NCBI RefSeq assembly: GCF_023101685.1
Contig: NZ_CP082164.1
Span: 2,294,001 to 2,358,000, forward strand
Direction of reading: 5' to 3'
Source: Bradyrhizobium sp. 186
GTDB lineage: Bacteria; Pseudomonadota; Alphaproteobacteria; Rhizobiales; Xanthobacteraceae
DNA length: 64,000 nucleotides
The position numbers and the translations under genes were made by a program. The notes under the pieces are model-generated. The model saw only the letters and a program-made list of their open reading frames with translations, searched no databases and was not told the DNA's origin. This document shows positions 1 through 10,182 of this stretch, piece by piece. Position 1 is the stretch's first letter; every line of letters begins with the position of its first letter.

Positions 1-218
1 TCGGTCGAGATGTCCTTCATCCAATGTTCGAGGGTGTTGAAGGAAATCACCTTGATCGGGTCGTTGAAGCAGCCGGCGACGAGCTCGCGGATGGTGGCTT
101 CGATGTCGCTTCGCTCGATAGGGATCTCGGTCGCCTTGTCGCGGCGATCGATCACCACGAACAAGGTCTGGTCTGCGCCATAAGGCACGGTCGGATCTGG
201 CATGTTGGTTTCAAGCAT
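1..218 (-). CDS. Hypothetical protein, 3' part outside the window
   Basis: An open frame on the minus strand starts at the ATG at 216-218 and runs off the left edge, giving about 72 residues. It begins MLETNMPDPTVPYGADQTL and continues with an acidic, well-mixed sequence containing FVVIDRRDKATEI and WMKDIS. Third codon positions are GC-rich as in neighbouring genes, which supports real coding. No family is recognised and no signal peptide or membrane segment is visible in the part present. The length and the C-terminus are unknown. Confidence 0.6.
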   Translation of the reverse strand, partial: MLETNMPDPTVPYGADQTLFVVIDRRDKATEIPIERSDIEATIRELVAGCFNDPIKVISFNTLEHWMKDIST

Positions 219-331
219 CGCAGGCACTCACGCCTTGACTTCCGATCTGCGATAACGGGAAAAACCGGGAGAAGGTTCCTGCGTTGGTGAGAAGCTTGGC
301 ATCCGCGTCCAGCCAGAGCTTCAGCACGCAA

Positions 332-607
332 TCAGAGAAACTCCCTCAGCCGAAACAGCTCGGTGACGTGCTCGGGCGACAGGATATCCGTAACCAGCGG
401 CGGCTGCGGCGCCGTATGAATCTCGTAGAGATGTCGGGTCGCTTCAGGCTTTTCCATGAAAGCCGAGATGCACTCGTCGAGCGTGCCTTCGCTCACCTGG
501 TAGGAGGCTCTATCCGGCCTCCGCTGATTTGCAAGCGATGGCCATTTATGCAGCGCGGCGAGCGCGCCGAAGTCGACCTTGGTATCTGTAACTAACGCAT
601 CTCCCAT
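332..607 (-). CDS. Hypothetical 91-residue protein
   Basis: This short minus-strand gene starts MGDALVTDTKVDFGALAAL and ends FRLREFL. It is soluble, mildly acidic, without signal peptide or membrane segment. Amino-acid composition and GC-rich third positions look like true coding rather than an antisense shadow. It lies downstream of the large monooxygenase-hydrolase gene but is separated from it by two hairpins, so it probably has its own promoter. No clear Shine-Dalgarno sequence precedes the ATG (only a G-rich stretch). Function unknown. Confidence 0.55.
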   Translation of the reverse strand: MGDALVTDTKVDFGALAALHKWPSLANQRRPDRASYQVSEGTLDECISAFMEKPEATRHLYEIHTAPQPPLVTDILSPEHVTELFRLREFL

Positions 608-622
608 CGCCCCGCCTCACGC

Positions 623-658
623 CAAAAGAACCCCAGCACACAAGCTTGCGTGCCGGGG
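623..658 (-). terminator. Rho-independent terminator
   Basis: An imperfect hairpin (CCCC, GCAC and CAAG arms around a palindromic CAAGCTTG centre, with two mismatches) lies at 631-658. On the minus strand it is followed by TTCTTTT. It would end transcription of the monooxygenase-hydrolase gene. Confidence 0.6.
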
Positions 659-701
659 CCCACACCAATCGCTGCATCTCAATGCCACGAGCACCCAACG
701 C

Positions 702-729
702 GGCGGCCGGGAAATAGTTCCCGGCCGCC
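702..729 (-). terminator. Perfect 12-bp hairpin after the monooxygenase gene
   Basis: GGCGGCCGGGAA at 702-713 is the exact reverse complement of 718-729, with a 4-nt loop. It lies 9 bp past the stop codon of the gene at 739. It has no T-run of its own, so it may stabilise the mRNA 3' end or act with the hairpin at 631-658. Confidence 0.4.
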
Positions 730-738
730 TTGTCGCTC

Positions 739-3429
739 TTAACTCGCGGCCGCCGCGATTCTGTGCCCCGGGCTGGTGTGTCCGTGGCTGTTCTCGTCGT
801 CACGCCTCACCTCCGGGGGAAGCCCGGCGAAGCGCCGCAAGGCTTCGGCCATCTGCACCCGGCCCTGGACGCCGGTGATCACCACGTCCGCCATCGTGAA
901 GGATGAGTGGAAATGACCGCGCGCCCTGAGCAGCTCGACCGGGACGCCGGCAGCCGCCATCGCATCGGCATAGGCGATGCCCTCGTCGCGCAGGGGATCG
1001 AACTCGCAGGTGACGACGAAGGCCGGCGGCAGGCCCGCAACCTTGCCGCGCAGCGGGGAGACGCGCGGATCGGTGCGGTCGGCCGGCGAGCAGTAGAGAT
1101 CCCAGAACCAGTACATCAGCGAGCGCGTCAGGAAATAGCCGGTTGCATTGTCGTCATAGGAAGGACGATCGAACGTGCAGTCGGTGACCGGGCAGACCAG
1201 GAGCTGGCCAGCGATCTCCGGCCCACCGCGGTCGCGCGCGAGCTGGCAGGTGACGGCGGCGATGTTGCCGCCGGCGCTCCAGCCTGAGATCAGCACCGGG
1301 CCGGGCTTACCGCCGAGCTCTTCCGCATGCTCGGCGATCCAGCGCGCCGCCGCGTAGCCGTCCTCGGCCGCAGCCGGGAAGCGATGTTCGGGCGCATGGC
1401 GATAGCCGACGCTGACGAAGATCATGCCGGTTCGCCGCACCATGTCACGGCAGAACGGATCGTCGGACTGCTCGTCGCCCAGCACCCAGCCGCCGCCATG
1501 GAAATAGACCACGACGGGATGTGGCCCCGGCGTTGCCGGCCGGTACAGGCGATAGGGCAGGGGACCATCGGTGCCGGGCAGGGTGCCGTCGACGACGGCA
1601 TCGATCGGCCGTCCCGCGGGGCGGCCCTTGTTGAACTCGTTGACGAAGGCGCGCGCGTCAAGCGCGCCCATCGACTCGATCGGCGGCAGGTTCAATTGCC
1701 CGAGCAGGTTCAGCACCAGCCGCACGTCGGGCTGCAGCCGCACCACCTCGCCGTCATTGCATTGCGCGGTGACGTCGGGACCGGCGAGGTTGAATCCGAG
1801 CATGCCGCGGCTGACGACCTCGTCGCAGATGCTGCGATAGGGGCCGACGCCGCCGGTATAGGGCATCAGACCCTGCACCTTGCCGGGCACGTTGGCGCCC
1901 GTGTACCAGGTGTTGGCGAGCCGGTGCAGCGTCAGCGTCGAACAATCGGCCATGTGCCGGCCCCAGCCCGCCTGCGCCGTCCCGGTGGCTTCGACCGTGG
2001 TGAAGCCGGCGTCGCGCAACGCGGCGAGGCGGTCGACGACCCAGTCCACATGCTGCTCGATCGACACTGCCATGTTCGACAGCACCGACGGGCTGCCGGG
2101 TCCGGTGATCATGAAGAAGTTCGGGAAGCCCGCGACCGTGAGCCCGAGATAGGTCTGCGGTCCCTGTGCCCAGACATCGGTCAGCGACTTGCCGCCGCGC
2201 CCAGTGATCGGATGTACGGCCCGGATCGCGCCGGTCATGGCGTCGAAGCCGGTCGCAAACACGATGACGTCGACGTCGAAACTGCGCTTGCCGGTGGTAA
2301 TGCTATCAGCGGTGATTGCCTTGATCGGCTCCTGCCGCAGATTGACCAGCGTGACGTTTGGCCGGTTGTAGGTCGCGTAGTAGTTGGTGTCGAGGCAGGG
2401 ACGCTTTGCGCCGAAGGGATGGTCGTGCGGCATCAGTGCCGCTGCGGTCTCGGGGTCCTTCACGATCGTCCCGATCTTCTCGCGAATGAGGTCGCAGATC
2501 AGCGTGTTGCCGTCGATGTCGACGCCCTGATCGGCCCAGAGCTGGGTGAGGATGTAGACGAGATCGCCTTTGCCCCACGCCTCCTCGAAACGGGCGCGCC
2601 GTTCGGCGTCGCTCAATTGCCAGCTCACGGCCATCTGCTGCGGGTAGGGCACACCGGTCATCGACTGGCGCGCCTGCTCGCGGTAGGCCGCGCGGTCGCC
2701 CTGCAAAAGGCTCGTGCGGTCCGAGGGTGAGGGACCATTATGCGCAGGCAGCGCGAAATTCGGCGTGCGCTGGAACACGGTCAAATGCGAGGCCTGCTCG
2801 GCGATCAGGGGGATCGACTGGATGGCGGACGAGCCCGTGCCGATTACTGCGACGCGCTTGCCGGCGAGCTTCACTCCATCATGCGGCCAGCGCCCGGTGA
2901 AATAGACCTCGCCCGTAAAATCCTTGACGCCGTCGATCTCCGGCGGCTTCGGCGCGGAGAGGCAGCCGGTCGCCATGATGTAATAGCGGCAGGAAATCGG
3001 CGCGCCGTTATCGGTCGCAAGTTGCCAGCGCTCGGTCGCTTCATCCCATTTGGCTTCAGTGACCTTGGTCTTGAAGCGGATGTCGCGCCTGAGATCATAG
3101 CGGTCGGCGACGAAGCCGAGATAGCGCAGGATTTCCGGTTGGGTTGCGTATTTCTCCGACCATGTCCAGGCCGTCTCGAGCTCGGGATCGAAGGTGTAGC
3201 TGTAGTCGATGGTCTGGATGTCGCAGCGCGCGCCGGGATAGCGCTTCCAGTACCAGGTGCCGCCAACATCGCCGGCCTCTTCGAGAGCGATCGTCGTGAA
3301 GCCGGCCTTGCGCAGGCGATGGAGAAGATAGAGGCCCGCAAAGCCGGCACCGATCACGGCGACGTCGACCTGCTGGGTGGTTCCCTGGCTCGCGTCAGAG
3401 GCACGCGTCGCGACCATTGCGTCAGGCAT
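739..3429 (-). CDS. Baeyer-Villiger-type flavin monooxygenase fused to alpha/beta hydrolase
   Basis: This 896-residue protein joins two enzymes. Residues about 20-550 form a class B flavoprotein monooxygenase. They show the FAD motif GAGFAG (27-32), the [14 protein letters not shown] stretch, a second Rossmann motif GTGSSA for NADPH, and FATGFD. Residues about 600-880 form a hormone-sensitive-lipase-type hydrolase with the oxyanion motif HGGGW (644-648), nucleophile elbow GWSAGG (Ser718), Asp811 in EFDPL and His839 or His841 in RGHFHSSF. Such enzymes insert oxygen next to a ketone and then cleave the ester, so the fusion could convert a ketone to acid plus alcohol in one chain (inference). 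The Baeyer-Villiger fingerprint FxGxxxHxxxWP reads [12 protein letters not shown] here, with Phe replacing the usual His. The chosen ATG at 3427-3429 has GGGAGG 7 nt upstream. An upstream in-frame ATG would add 20 residues without a better site. Confidence 0.88.
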   Translation of the reverse strand: MPDAMVATRASDASQGTTQQVDVAVIGAGFAGLYLLHRLRKAGFTTIALEEAGDVGGTWYWKRYPGARCDIQTIDYSYTFDPELETAWTWSEKYATQPEILRYLGFVADRYDLRRDIRFKTKVTEAKWDEATERWQLATDNGAPISCRYYIMATGCLSAPKPPEIDGVKDFTGEVYFTGRWPHDGVKLAGKRVAVIGTGSSAIQSIPLIAEQASHLTVFQRTPNFALPAHNGPSPSDRTSLLQGDRAAYREQARQSMTGVPYPQQMAVSWQLSDAERRARFEEAWGKGDLVYILTQLWADQGVDIDGNTLICDLIREKIGTIVKDPETAAALMPHDHPFGAKRPCLDTNYYATYNRPNVTLVNLRQEPIKAITADSITTGKRSFDVDVIVFATGFDAMTGAIRAVHPITGRGGKSLTDVWAQGPQTYLGLTVAGFPNFFMITGPGSPSVLSNMAVSIEQHVDWVVDRLAALRDAGFTTVEATGTAQAGWGRHMADCSTLTLHRLANTWYTGANVPGKVQGLMPYTGGVGPYRSICDEVVSRGMLGFNLAGPDVTAQCNDGEVVRLQPDVRLVLNLLGQLNLPPIESMGALDARAFVNEFNKGRPAGRPIDAVVDGTLPGTDGPLPYRLYRPATPGPHPVVVYFHGGGWVLGDEQSDDPFCRDMVRRTGMIFVSVGYRHAPEHRFPAAAEDGYAAARWIAEHAEELGGKPGPVLISGWSAGGNIAAVTCQLARDRGGPEIAGQLLVCPVTDCTFDRPSYDDNATGYFLTRSLMYWFWDLYCSPADRTDPRVSPLRGKVAGLPPAFVVTCEFDPLRDEGIAYADAMAAAGVPVELLRARGHFHSSFTMADVVITGVQGRVQMAEALRRFAGLPPEVRRDDENSHGHTSPGHRIAAAAS

Positions 3430-3656
3430 GGCATTCCTCCCGTGCGTTTGTTTTGACGGCAGGCTATCGCCGCAGGTCCGGCTTGTCATCAGAGCAAGTG
3501 CAATCTTCGGTAGCCGTTTGCGGCGTCACCGTGGCGACGCGAACCTTGCGACAGCACACGCATCGCGACGCACAATGGCAGTGATTTTCCGGGCTAATCA
3601 GCCCCGATCCGTCTGTGTATGCTGCCGTTTCGTGCCACGCGTACCGACCGGGCGTC

Positions 3657-3866
3657 ATGACAGAGCTGAGCGAGCGGACCAAAGCCAACATGGACGTCGT
3701 CCTGGAGGAGACGTGCCGCCAATTGCCGCACGGTGGCGATCATGACAGCCGCAGGTTCATCGCCGAGCGCCTGATCGAGGCGGCGCAGTCCGGGCATTCC
3801 ACGCTCGGTGAACTCGGTATCGTCGCGCGACACGCGATCGCGGAGCTCACCGGCAAGAGGGGGTGA
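3657..3866 (+). CDS. Small conserved-looking hypothetical protein, 69 residues
   Basis: Starting at the ATG at 3657, the product begins MTELSERTKANMDVVLEE and ends IAELTGKRG. It is predicted to be mostly alpha-helical and charged, with no signal peptide or membrane segment. Its codon use fits the genome. Fourteen further in-frame codons lie upstream but are rich in codons atypical here. It sits between the divergent monooxygenase-hydrolase gene and the carboxylesterase gene. I do not recognise a domain. Confidence 0.65.
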   Translation: MTELSERTKANMDVVLEETCRQLPHGGDHDSRRFIAERLIEAAQSGHSTLGELGIVARHAIAELTGKRG

Positions 3867-3947
3867 GCGCGGCCCGCGAGGCTTGCCTCGGCACCGGCGG
3901 CAGACGTAACCTGCAAGGGAACCTCTCCGCGCATCGAGATCCCCAAG

Positions 3948-5408
3948 ATGCGGTCCTTGCTTGCGCTCGTTGCGGCCTCCGCATTGCTATGCTGCGCCGG
4001 TTCGGCGGCCGCCCAGTCGGTCGGCCAGTTTCCGTTTGCCCTGACGCGTGAGGGGCAGATGCTCGGCGCCGTCGAGGGCGAGGTGGCGTCCTTCAAGGGG
4101 CTCGCCTACGCCGCGCCGCCGATCGGCGCACTGCGCTGGCGTCCGCCGCGGGCTACAGCTGAGAGTTCGGAGATGCGCACCGCCTACGACTATGGCGCGC
4201 CCTGCCTCCAGCCGTCGCTGCCAAGCACGAGCGAGGATTGCCTTACGCTCAACGTGTTTCGTCCCTTTGGCGTCGACGGCCCGTTGCCGGTGATGGTGTT
4301 CATTCATGGCGACGCCTTCGTCACCGGCACCGCCAGCGATCCGATGTACGACGGCGCGAAGCTCGCGCAGGCCGGCCTGATCGTGGTCACCATGAACTTC
4401 CGCCTCGGCGCACTCGGCTGGCTCACGCATCCTGCACTGTCGGACGTCGGCTCGGGCAATTACGGCTTGATGGACCAGATCGCGGCGCTGCATTGGGTGC
4501 ACGACAACATCGCGGCCTTCGGCGGCGATCCGAACAATGTCACCCTGTTCGGCAGCGGCGCAGGTGCAACGTCGATCGCGCTGCTGATGTTGTGTGCGCA
4601 AGCGCGCGATCTGTTTCAGAAAGCCATTCTGCAATCGGTGCCGGGCCGTGCACGTCTGCGCTCGGCGCAAGAAGCCGAGGCTGTAGGCAGGCAGTTCGTC
4701 GCGGCGCTCGGGCAGGAGGCGGATTTGCGCGCAGTGGAACCGGCGCGGCTGCTTGCCGCCGAAAAAAATCTGCTCGAAAGATCGTCGCGCAGCTTCACGC
4801 CCGCGGTGGACGGAAATCTGGTGACGGAGAACGTTGCCGCAGGATTTGCGGCGAGACACGAGAGCCGCATTCCCTTGATCATCGGCTCAAATGACGACGA
4901 GACGCGTTTTGACGGAGAACTCGACATCAAAGAAGAGCTTGCGTCCTCGGGCGAGAGCATCGACGAGCTGCGCCAGTTCTATCCCGACGTCGCGCGGCCC
5001 TCGGAGCTTGCGGCCAGGTTCTACACCGACAAGGTCTTCTCCGAGCCGGTGAGGTTGCTGGCCCATTTACATGCCGCTACCGGTACGCCGACCTTCCGCT
5101 ATCGCTTCGCCTATCTGCCCGAAGCGCGGCGCGGAAATCCCGACGAAGGGCACGGTCGGGAGCTCCAGTTCATCTTCGGCGCGGAAGGCGTGCCGGGCGC
5201 CGGCATCTTCTCGCGGCGGGATCGCGAGGTCGCAAACCGCATGCGCGCCTACTGGACCAACTTCGCGAGGACCGGCGATCCCAACGGCCCCGACCTGCCC
5301 CGATGGGACGCAGCCGCAATCCGCGATCGCCTGCTGCTGATCGCGAATGATCACATGGCGAGCGGTGACGACCCCTGGTCGGAGCGCCTGAACCGGCTCG
5401 CGCGCTAG
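3948..5408 (+). CDS. Exported type-B carboxylesterase-like protein, nucleophile serine missing
   Basis: The 486-residue protein begins with a signal peptide (MRSLLALVAASALLCCAGSAAAQ) and has the full carboxylesterase/cholinesterase fold signature. This includes EDCLTLNVF (about 96-104), VTMNFRLGALGW (about 147-158) and FGGDPNNVTLFG (191-202). Family members hydrolyse esters with a Ser-Glu-His triad. The elbow normally reads GESAG, but here it is GSGAG (202-206), so the nucleophile position 204 is Gly and a Ser sits one residue earlier. The oxyanion loop HGGGF is HGDAF (120-124). The Glu (318) and His (402) partners are kept. The protein may be catalytically dead or use a shifted serine. It appears monocistronic. 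Confidence 0.85.
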   Translation: MRSLLALVAASALLCCAGSAAAQSVGQFPFALTREGQMLGAVEGEVASFKGLAYAAPPIGALRWRPPRATAESSEMRTAYDYGAPCLQPSLPSTSEDCLTLNVFRPFGVDGPLPVMVFIHGDAFVTGTASDPMYDGAKLAQAGLIVVTMNFRLGALGWLTHPALSDVGSGNYGLMDQIAALHWVHDNIAAFGGDPNNVTLFGSGAGATSIALLMLCAQARDLFQKAILQSVPGRARLRSAQEAEAVGRQFVAALGQEADLRAVEPARLLAAEKNLLERSSRSFTPAVDGNLVTENVAAGFAARHESRIPLIIGSNDDETRFDGELDIKEELASSGESIDELRQFYPDVARPSELAARFYTDKVFSEPVRLLAHLHAATGTPTFRYRFAYLPEARRGNPDEGHGRELQFIFGAEGVPGAGIFSRRDREVANRMRAYWTNFARTGDPNGPDLPRWDAAAIRDRLLLIANDHMASGDDPWSERLNRLAR

Positions 5409-5429
5409 ATGTACAAAAACGAGTTGAAT

Positions 5430-5609
5430 TCAGGCCGCGAGTTCGACGCGCGGCGCCAGGCTCAGCCGGTCTTCTTCGAGATAGTCCATCGCGCCGTCCT
5501 TCTCGACGGCGTAGAACTGCTGGCCTTCCTTCGACCTGAAGGCCGCGCGAACGACGCCGCGGCGGCCCTTGTCACTGTTGACGACGTCCCCCAGCCCAAA
5601 CTTCTTCAT
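5430..5609 (-). CDS. 59-residue hypothetical protein
   Basis: A short minus-strand frame starts at the ATG at 5607-5609 and ends with TGA at 5430-5432. The product begins MKKFGLGDVVNSDKGRRGVV and continues with FYAVEKDGAMDYLEEDRLSL. The pattern of short beta strands with a GDVV...GVV...YAVE...L layout resembles a small SH3-like barrel (inference). Codon third positions are strongly G/C. It converges with the esterase gene, whose stop lies 21 bp away. Confidence 0.6.
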   Translation of the reverse strand: MKKFGLGDVVNSDKGRRGVVRAAFRSKEGQQFYAVEKDGAMDYLEEDRLSLAPRVELAA

Positions 5610-5763
5610 CTCACGTCTCGCTTGTCTTCAGGCCGATGCCTTCGGCCACGCCGGCGATTTTGGGCGGCGAATCGTTAACGGCTTGCTAACCATACGGGTT
5701 TGCCTATGCTCGCCGCGGATCGCGCGGCTGCTACACGCGCATGTTGCCAACGAGACGAGCCCG

Positions 5764-6561
5764 ATGACGCGATTGCCGACCTTCTTCCTGTCGCATGGCG
5801 GCGGCCCCTGGCCGTTCATGGAGGATCGACGGGTACAATATGCGAAGACCGCGCAGGAGTTCCGCCGGCTGCCGCAGCTCCTGCCGGCGCAGCCGAGGGC
5901 GGTGCTCGTCATCACCGGCCATTGGGAGGCCGACGCGTTCACGGTGTCGACCGCGGCGCATCCGCCGATGGTGTACGACTATTACGGTTTTCCCGAGCAC
6001 ACCTATCAGGTCAAATATCCGGCGCCGGGTGATCCTGACCTCGCTGCGGAGGTGAAGGCGCTGCTCACGCGCGCCGGCCTCGACTGCCGGGAGGATGCCA
6101 ATCAGGGTTTCGACCACGGCACCTTCGTGCCGCTTGGACTCATGTATCCGAACGCGGACATGCCGATCGTGCTGTTGTCGTTGAAGTCGAGCTACGATCC
6201 GGCCGAGCACATCAGGGTGGGGCAGGCGATCGCCTCGCTGCGCGATGAAGGCATTCTGATCGTCGGCAGTGGGCTCACCTATCACAACATGCGCGGCTTC
6301 GGGCGGGCGGAGTCCAAGCCGGTCTCCTACGATTTTGAGGCCTATCTGAACGAGGCCATCAGCCATCCGGATGCGGCGCGCCGCAACGCGATGCTGGTCG
6401 ACTGGGAGAACGCACCCAGCGCGCGCCTCGCCCATCCGCGCGAGGACCACCTGCTGCCGCTGATGGTGACAGCCGGTGCCGCCGGCAGCGACATCGGCCA
6501 TCGCGTCTTCGTCGACGAGGTCGCGAGCGTTGCGATGGCGTCGTACGCGTTCGGCGGCTGA
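5764..6561 (+). CDS. DODA-type (class III) extradiol ring-cleavage dioxygenase
   Basis: This 265-residue protein matches the YgiD/4,5-DOPA dioxygenase family, cytosolic enzymes that open catechol rings using a metal held by conserved histidines. Visible motifs are FFLSHGGGP near the N-terminus, VLVITGHWE, YDYYGFPEHTY, QGFDHGTFVPL and GSGLTYHNMRGF, together supplying the expected His ligands. The length is normal for the family. The ATG at 5764 was chosen because the family motif starts a few residues later. The frame stays open upstream to 5569, but that extension overlaps the small divergent gene and has no family similarity. The true substrate cannot be told from sequence. Confidence 0.88.
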   Translation: MTRLPTFFLSHGGGPWPFMEDRRVQYAKTAQEFRRLPQLLPAQPRAVLVITGHWEADAFTVSTAAHPPMVYDYYGFPEHTYQVKYPAPGDPDLAAEVKALLTRAGLDCREDANQGFDHGTFVPLGLMYPNADMPIVLLSLKSSYDPAEHIRVGQAIASLRDEGILIVGSGLTYHNMRGFGRAESKPVSYDFEAYLNEAISHPDAARRNAMLVDWENAPSARLAHPREDHLLPLMVTAGAAGSDIGHRVFVDEVASVAMASYAFGG

Positions 6562-6802
6562 TCCTGCTTGCCGCAGCTGACCGGGCTATCGCAAAATATC
6601 GAAAACAACCCCATGCAAAGTAGAATTGCTTAGTAAAAATGGCTTTGTAGAAGGGCTTTGGCCGGGCTGGATGTTCGAGCGGATCCCGAAGTTTGACACG
6701 TCGGGCAAAACAGCGGCAAAATTCGATCATGGCGCCGGTGACCGCGCGCTATGGATCAGGCATTCCTCGGGAGGAGCTGCGAACAGGAGGAGGTGGAGAA
6801 CC

Positions 6803-7063
6803 TCAGCCGTATCTCAGCTTCATGACCAGAATGCCGCCGGCCAGTAGCATGGTGATGGCATTGGCGGCGACCAGCGGGGCGTCGCCGCAAAGCAGGCCGT
6901 AGACCAGCCAGAGCGCCAGGCCCAGCACCATGACCAGGAACATGCCGAGCGAAATGTCCTCGGTCGAGCGGGTCTTCCAGACCTTGATGAATTGCGGCGC
7001 GTAGGCGGCGGTGGTGCAGGTGGCGGCGGCAAAGCCGAGCAGCTTGATCGCGAAGGGGTCCAT
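6803..7063 (-). CDS. SemiSWEET sugar transporter (PQ-loop/MtN3 family)
   Basis: The 86-residue protein has three transmembrane helices (about residues 5-22, 38-57 and 63-82) and the diagnostic PQ motif in AYAPQFIKVWKTRST. SemiSWEETs dimerise in the inner membrane to carry sugars such as sucrose or glucose down their gradient. Length and motif order fit the family exactly. It lies 50 bp downstream of glgA on the same strand and could be cotranscribed with it, but no structural signal decides this. Confidence 0.88.
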   Translation of the reverse strand: MDPFAIKLLGFAAATCTTAAYAPQFIKVWKTRSTEDISLGMFLVMVLGLALWLVYGLLCGDAPLVAANAITMLLAGGILVMKLRYG

Positions 7064-7113
7064 GCCGATTCTATAGCATGGATTCGACGGTGGTCATGCG
7101 TCCGCCGGAACGC

Positions 7114-8571
7114 TTAACCGCGGCGGGACGCCATGAGGCCGCGATACAGCGTGGCATAGTCACCCGCCCGGTTGCGCCACGACACGTCGGTCGACAGTCC
7201 GCTCAATTGCAGCCGCCGCCATGTCACCTTGTCGTGGAAGACGACGTTGGCCTTGCGCAGCGTGCCCGCGAGAGCGTCCGCCGTCACCGGGCCGAACTTG
7301 AAGCCGGTGGCATCGTGGCCTGATATGTCGGCCTCGCCGATATCGACGATGGTGTCCTCGAGGCCGCCGACGCGGGCCACGATCGGCACCGCGCCATAGC
7401 GTAGCGCGCATAGCTGCGTCAGCCCGCACGGCTCGAACCGCGACGGCACGACGAGCGCATCGGAGCCGGCCTGGATCAGGTGCGCGAGAATCTCGTCATA
7501 GCCGATCAAGACCCCGATACGTCCCGGATGCGCGCGGGCGGTGGCCTGATAGCGTTCCTGGAGATCGCGATCGCCGCTGCCGAGCAGCGCCAGCTGCATG
7601 CCTTCGCCGAGGATGGTTGGAATGGCCTCGAGCAGGAGATCGAGTCCCTTCTGCCAGGACAGCCGGCTGATGACGCCGAGCAGGGGCGTTTCCGGCGAGG
7701 AAACGAGATTGAACTGCTGCTGGAGCACAGCCTTGTTCGCGGACCGAAACGCCAAATCCTCCGCGCTGAAGCGATAGGCGATGTGCGGGTCGGTCTGCGG
7801 ATCCCATACCGATATGTCGATACCGTTGAGGATGCCGCTCAGCACGCTGGCGCGCGCGCGCAAGAGGCCGCCGAACCCCATGCCGCCTTCATCGCTCTGG
7901 ATCTCCTGCGCATAGGTCGGCGAGACCGTGGTGATGCGGTCGGCGAACTGGAGACCCGCCTTGAGAAAGCTGATGCCGCCGAAATATTCGAGGCCGCTGA
8001 CGTCGAACGCCCCCCAGGGCAGGCCGATCGCGCCGATCAGCTCGCGCGCGAACTTGCCCTGATAGGCCATGTTGTGAATGGTCATCACGGTGCCGGGCCG
8101 CGGACGGTTGTCATAGTGCAGGTAGGCCGGCGCGAGCCCCGCCTGCCAGTCATGGGCATGCACGATGTCGGGCACGAACGCAGGAATGAGCCCGTGGCCG
8201 ATATCGGCCGCAATGCGCGACAATGCGGCGAAGCGCACGCCATTGTCCGGCCAGTCGACACCGTCGGCCGTCACGTAAGGATTGCCGGGCCGGTCGTAGA
8301 GATGCGGCGCGTCGAGCACGAACAGATCGAGCCCGTCGCGGGAGCCTGCAAGCAGGCGTCCAGGCCCGCCAAAATAGTCCGGCCAGCGCCGGATTTCATC
8401 GGCGCCCGAGAGCAGCCGCATCACGTCAGGATAACCCGGCATGAGCGTGCGCATCTCGACGCCATGCGCCTTCAGTGCAATGGGCAGCGCGCCGGCGACA
8501 TCCGCGAGGCCGCCGGTCTTGACGATGGGATAGACTTCAGAAGCGACCGCGAGGACGCGAACGGGCGTCAT
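7114..8571 (-). CDS. glgA: Glycogen synthase
   Basis: The 485-residue protein is a GT5-family ADP-glucose glycogen synthase, which adds glucose from ADP-glucose to the non-reducing end of glycogen. The sequence shows KTGGLADV at 18-25, HAHDWQAGL in the middle and [11 protein letters not shown] with the catalytic Glu near the C-terminus. Length is typical. Its ATG overlaps the stop of glgC by 4 bp (ATGA), which indicates translational coupling, so precursor synthesis and polymerisation are expressed together. Confidence 0.96.
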   Translation of the reverse strand: MTPVRVLAVASEVYPIVKTGGLADVAGALPIALKAHGVEMRTLMPGYPDVMRLLSGADEIRRWPDYFGGPGRLLAGSRDGLDLFVLDAPHLYDRPGNPYVTADGVDWPDNGVRFAALSRIAADIGHGLIPAFVPDIVHAHDWQAGLAPAYLHYDNRPRPGTVMTIHNMAYQGKFARELIGAIGLPWGAFDVSGLEYFGGISFLKAGLQFADRITTVSPTYAQEIQSDEGGMGFGGLLRARASVLSGILNGIDISVWDPQTDPHIAYRFSAEDLAFRSANKAVLQQQFNLVSSPETPLLGVISRLSWQKGLDLLLEAIPTILGEGMQLALLGSGDRDLQERYQATARAHPGRIGVLIGYDEILAHLIQAGSDALVVPSRFEPCGLTQLCALRYGAVPIVARVGGLEDTIVDIGEADISGHDATGFKFGPVTADALAGTLRKANVVFHDKVTWRRLQLSGLSTDVSWRNRAGDYATLYRGLMASRRG

Positions 8572-9830
8572 GTGTTGAGCCTGTCGATCATCGGCTGGGT
8601 GATGAGCGAGACGCCCTGCTCGGTGGTGCGGAAGCGCCTGGCGTCGAGTTCAGGATCCTCGCCGACGACGAGCCCTTCGGGGATCTCCACGCCGCGGTCG
8701 ATCACGACATTCTTCAGCTGTGCGCCGCGCCCGACATTCACGTACGGCATGATCACGGCGTTCTCGACATTGGCATAGGAGTTTATCCGCACGCCGGTGA
8801 ACAGCAGCGAGCGGCGCAGCGAGGCGCCGGAGATGATGCAGCCGCCCGAGACCAGCGAACTCACGGCCTGACCGCGACGGCTCTCCTCGTCGTGAACGAA
8901 TTTGGCGGGCGGCGTGATCTCCGAATAGGACCAGATAGGCCAGGCGCGGTCGAACAGGTCGAGCTCCGGCACCACGTCGGTGAGGTCGATATTGGCGGAC
9001 CAATAGGCGTCGACCGTGCCGACGTCGCGCCAGTAGGCGCGGGGATCGCTGCCGGAGCGGACGCAGGAGGTGGAGAACTGGTGCGCAATGGCGCGGCCAT
9101 TCTTGACGATGTAGGGAATGATGTCCTTGCCGAAATCGTGGTTTGAGTTCGGATCTTCGGCGTCGCGCTTGAGCTCGTCGAACAGGAATTTTGCGTCGAA
9201 CACGTAGATGCCCATGCTGGCGAGCGAGACGTCCGGCTTGCCCGGCATCGGCGGCGGATCGGCGGGCTTCTCGAGGAACGACTGAATCCAGCCGTTCTCG
9301 TCGACATGAATGATGCCGAAGCCGGAGGATTCCGCGCGCGGCATTTCGAGGCAGCCGACCGTGACGTCGGCGCCGCTGTCGACATGCTGCCGCAGCATCA
9401 CCTCGTAATCCATCTTGTAGATGTGGTCGCCGGCGAGCACCACGATGAAGCGGCAGGCATGCGACTCGATGATGTCGATGTTCTGGTAGATCGCGTCGGC
9501 CGTGCCGACATACCACATGCTCTCCGACACGCGCTGGCTGGCCGGGAGGATGTCAAAGCTCTCGTTGCGCTCGGGGCGGAAGAAGTTCCAGCCCATCTGA
9601 AGATGCCGGATCAGGCTGTGCGCCTTGTACTGGGTGGCGACCGCGATACGGCGGATGCCGGAGTTCACCGCGTTGGACAGCGCGAAATCGATGATGCGGG
9701 ATTTGCCCCCGAAGTAGACCGCGGGCTTGGCGCGCCGGTCGGTCAGCTCCAGGAGCCGGCTGCCGCGCCCGCCGGCCAGGACGAACGCCAGCGCTTGGCG
9801 GGCAAGCGGCTCAGGTCTCGCGGCACTCAT
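8568..9830 (-). CDS. glgC: Glucose-1-phosphate adenylyltransferase
   Basis: The 420-residue protein makes ADP-glucose from glucose-1-phosphate and ATP, the committed step of bacterial glycogen synthesis. It carries the nucleotide-binding signature [20 protein letters not shown] near the N-terminus, [18 protein letters not shown], and a C-terminal left-handed beta-helix region with repeated short strands ([24 protein letters not shown]). This domain normally binds allosteric effectors. Length is typical. It is the first gene of the glgC-glgA pair. Confidence 0.96.
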   Translation of the reverse strand: MSAARPEPLARQALAFVLAGGRGSRLLELTDRRAKPAVYFGGKSRIIDFALSNAVNSGIRRIAVATQYKAHSLIRHLQMGWNFFRPERNESFDILPASQRVSESMWYVGTADAIYQNIDIIESHACRFIVVLAGDHIYKMDYEVMLRQHVDSGADVTVGCLEMPRAESSGFGIIHVDENGWIQSFLEKPADPPPMPGKPDVSLASMGIYVFDAKFLFDELKRDAEDPNSNHDFGKDIIPYIVKNGRAIAHQFSTSCVRSGSDPRAYWRDVGTVDAYWSANIDLTDVVPELDLFDRAWPIWSYSEITPPAKFVHDEESRRGQAVSSLVSGGCIISGASLRRSLLFTGVRINSYANVENAVIMPYVNVGRGAQLKNVVIDRGVEIPEGLVVGEDPELDARRFRTTEQGVSLITQPMIDRLNT

Positions 9831-10182
9831 GTCAACCTCCCAAACTCCGGCGCTTCGCGAGAAGCCTCTCGGCCGCGCACATTGGAACCGATAGTAATGG
9901 CACGAATAGTCAATCGGGAAGGTGGTTGTTGGTTGCGAACGCGCGGGAAGCTTAATGCTTTGCCGCCGTGATCGGGCTCCAGGCGCCGTCGTACCGGCGT
10001 CACATCGGCGCGGAACGAGACACGTAGATCCCGTCGCATGTCGGTGACCGGCTGATCACAAGGGAGGCATGTATGGGAGTCTTGTGCGCTGCACGCAAAA
10101 TCGCCTCTTTGACTCGGCGCCGGGATGCCCGATCATGGCGTACGATCCTTTCCAAGCGAGACGTCAAACAGGGAGCAAGACG
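9831..10182. other. Divergent intergenic region, glgC / Gly-Tyr-rich protein
   Basis: These 352 bp hold no convincing gene. Promoters for both flanking genes must lie here, but I could not pair a good -35 with a good -10. A TTGACT on each strand (minus strand 9909-9914, plus strand near 10109) lacks a matching -10 at a normal distance. GGGAGC at 10171 is the ribosome-binding site of the plus-strand gene. Confidence 0.5.

Noticed and set aside
1327..2730. 467-codon plus-strand open frame
   Set aside because: Antisense to the monooxygenase-hydrolase gene; no motifs and shadow-like composition.
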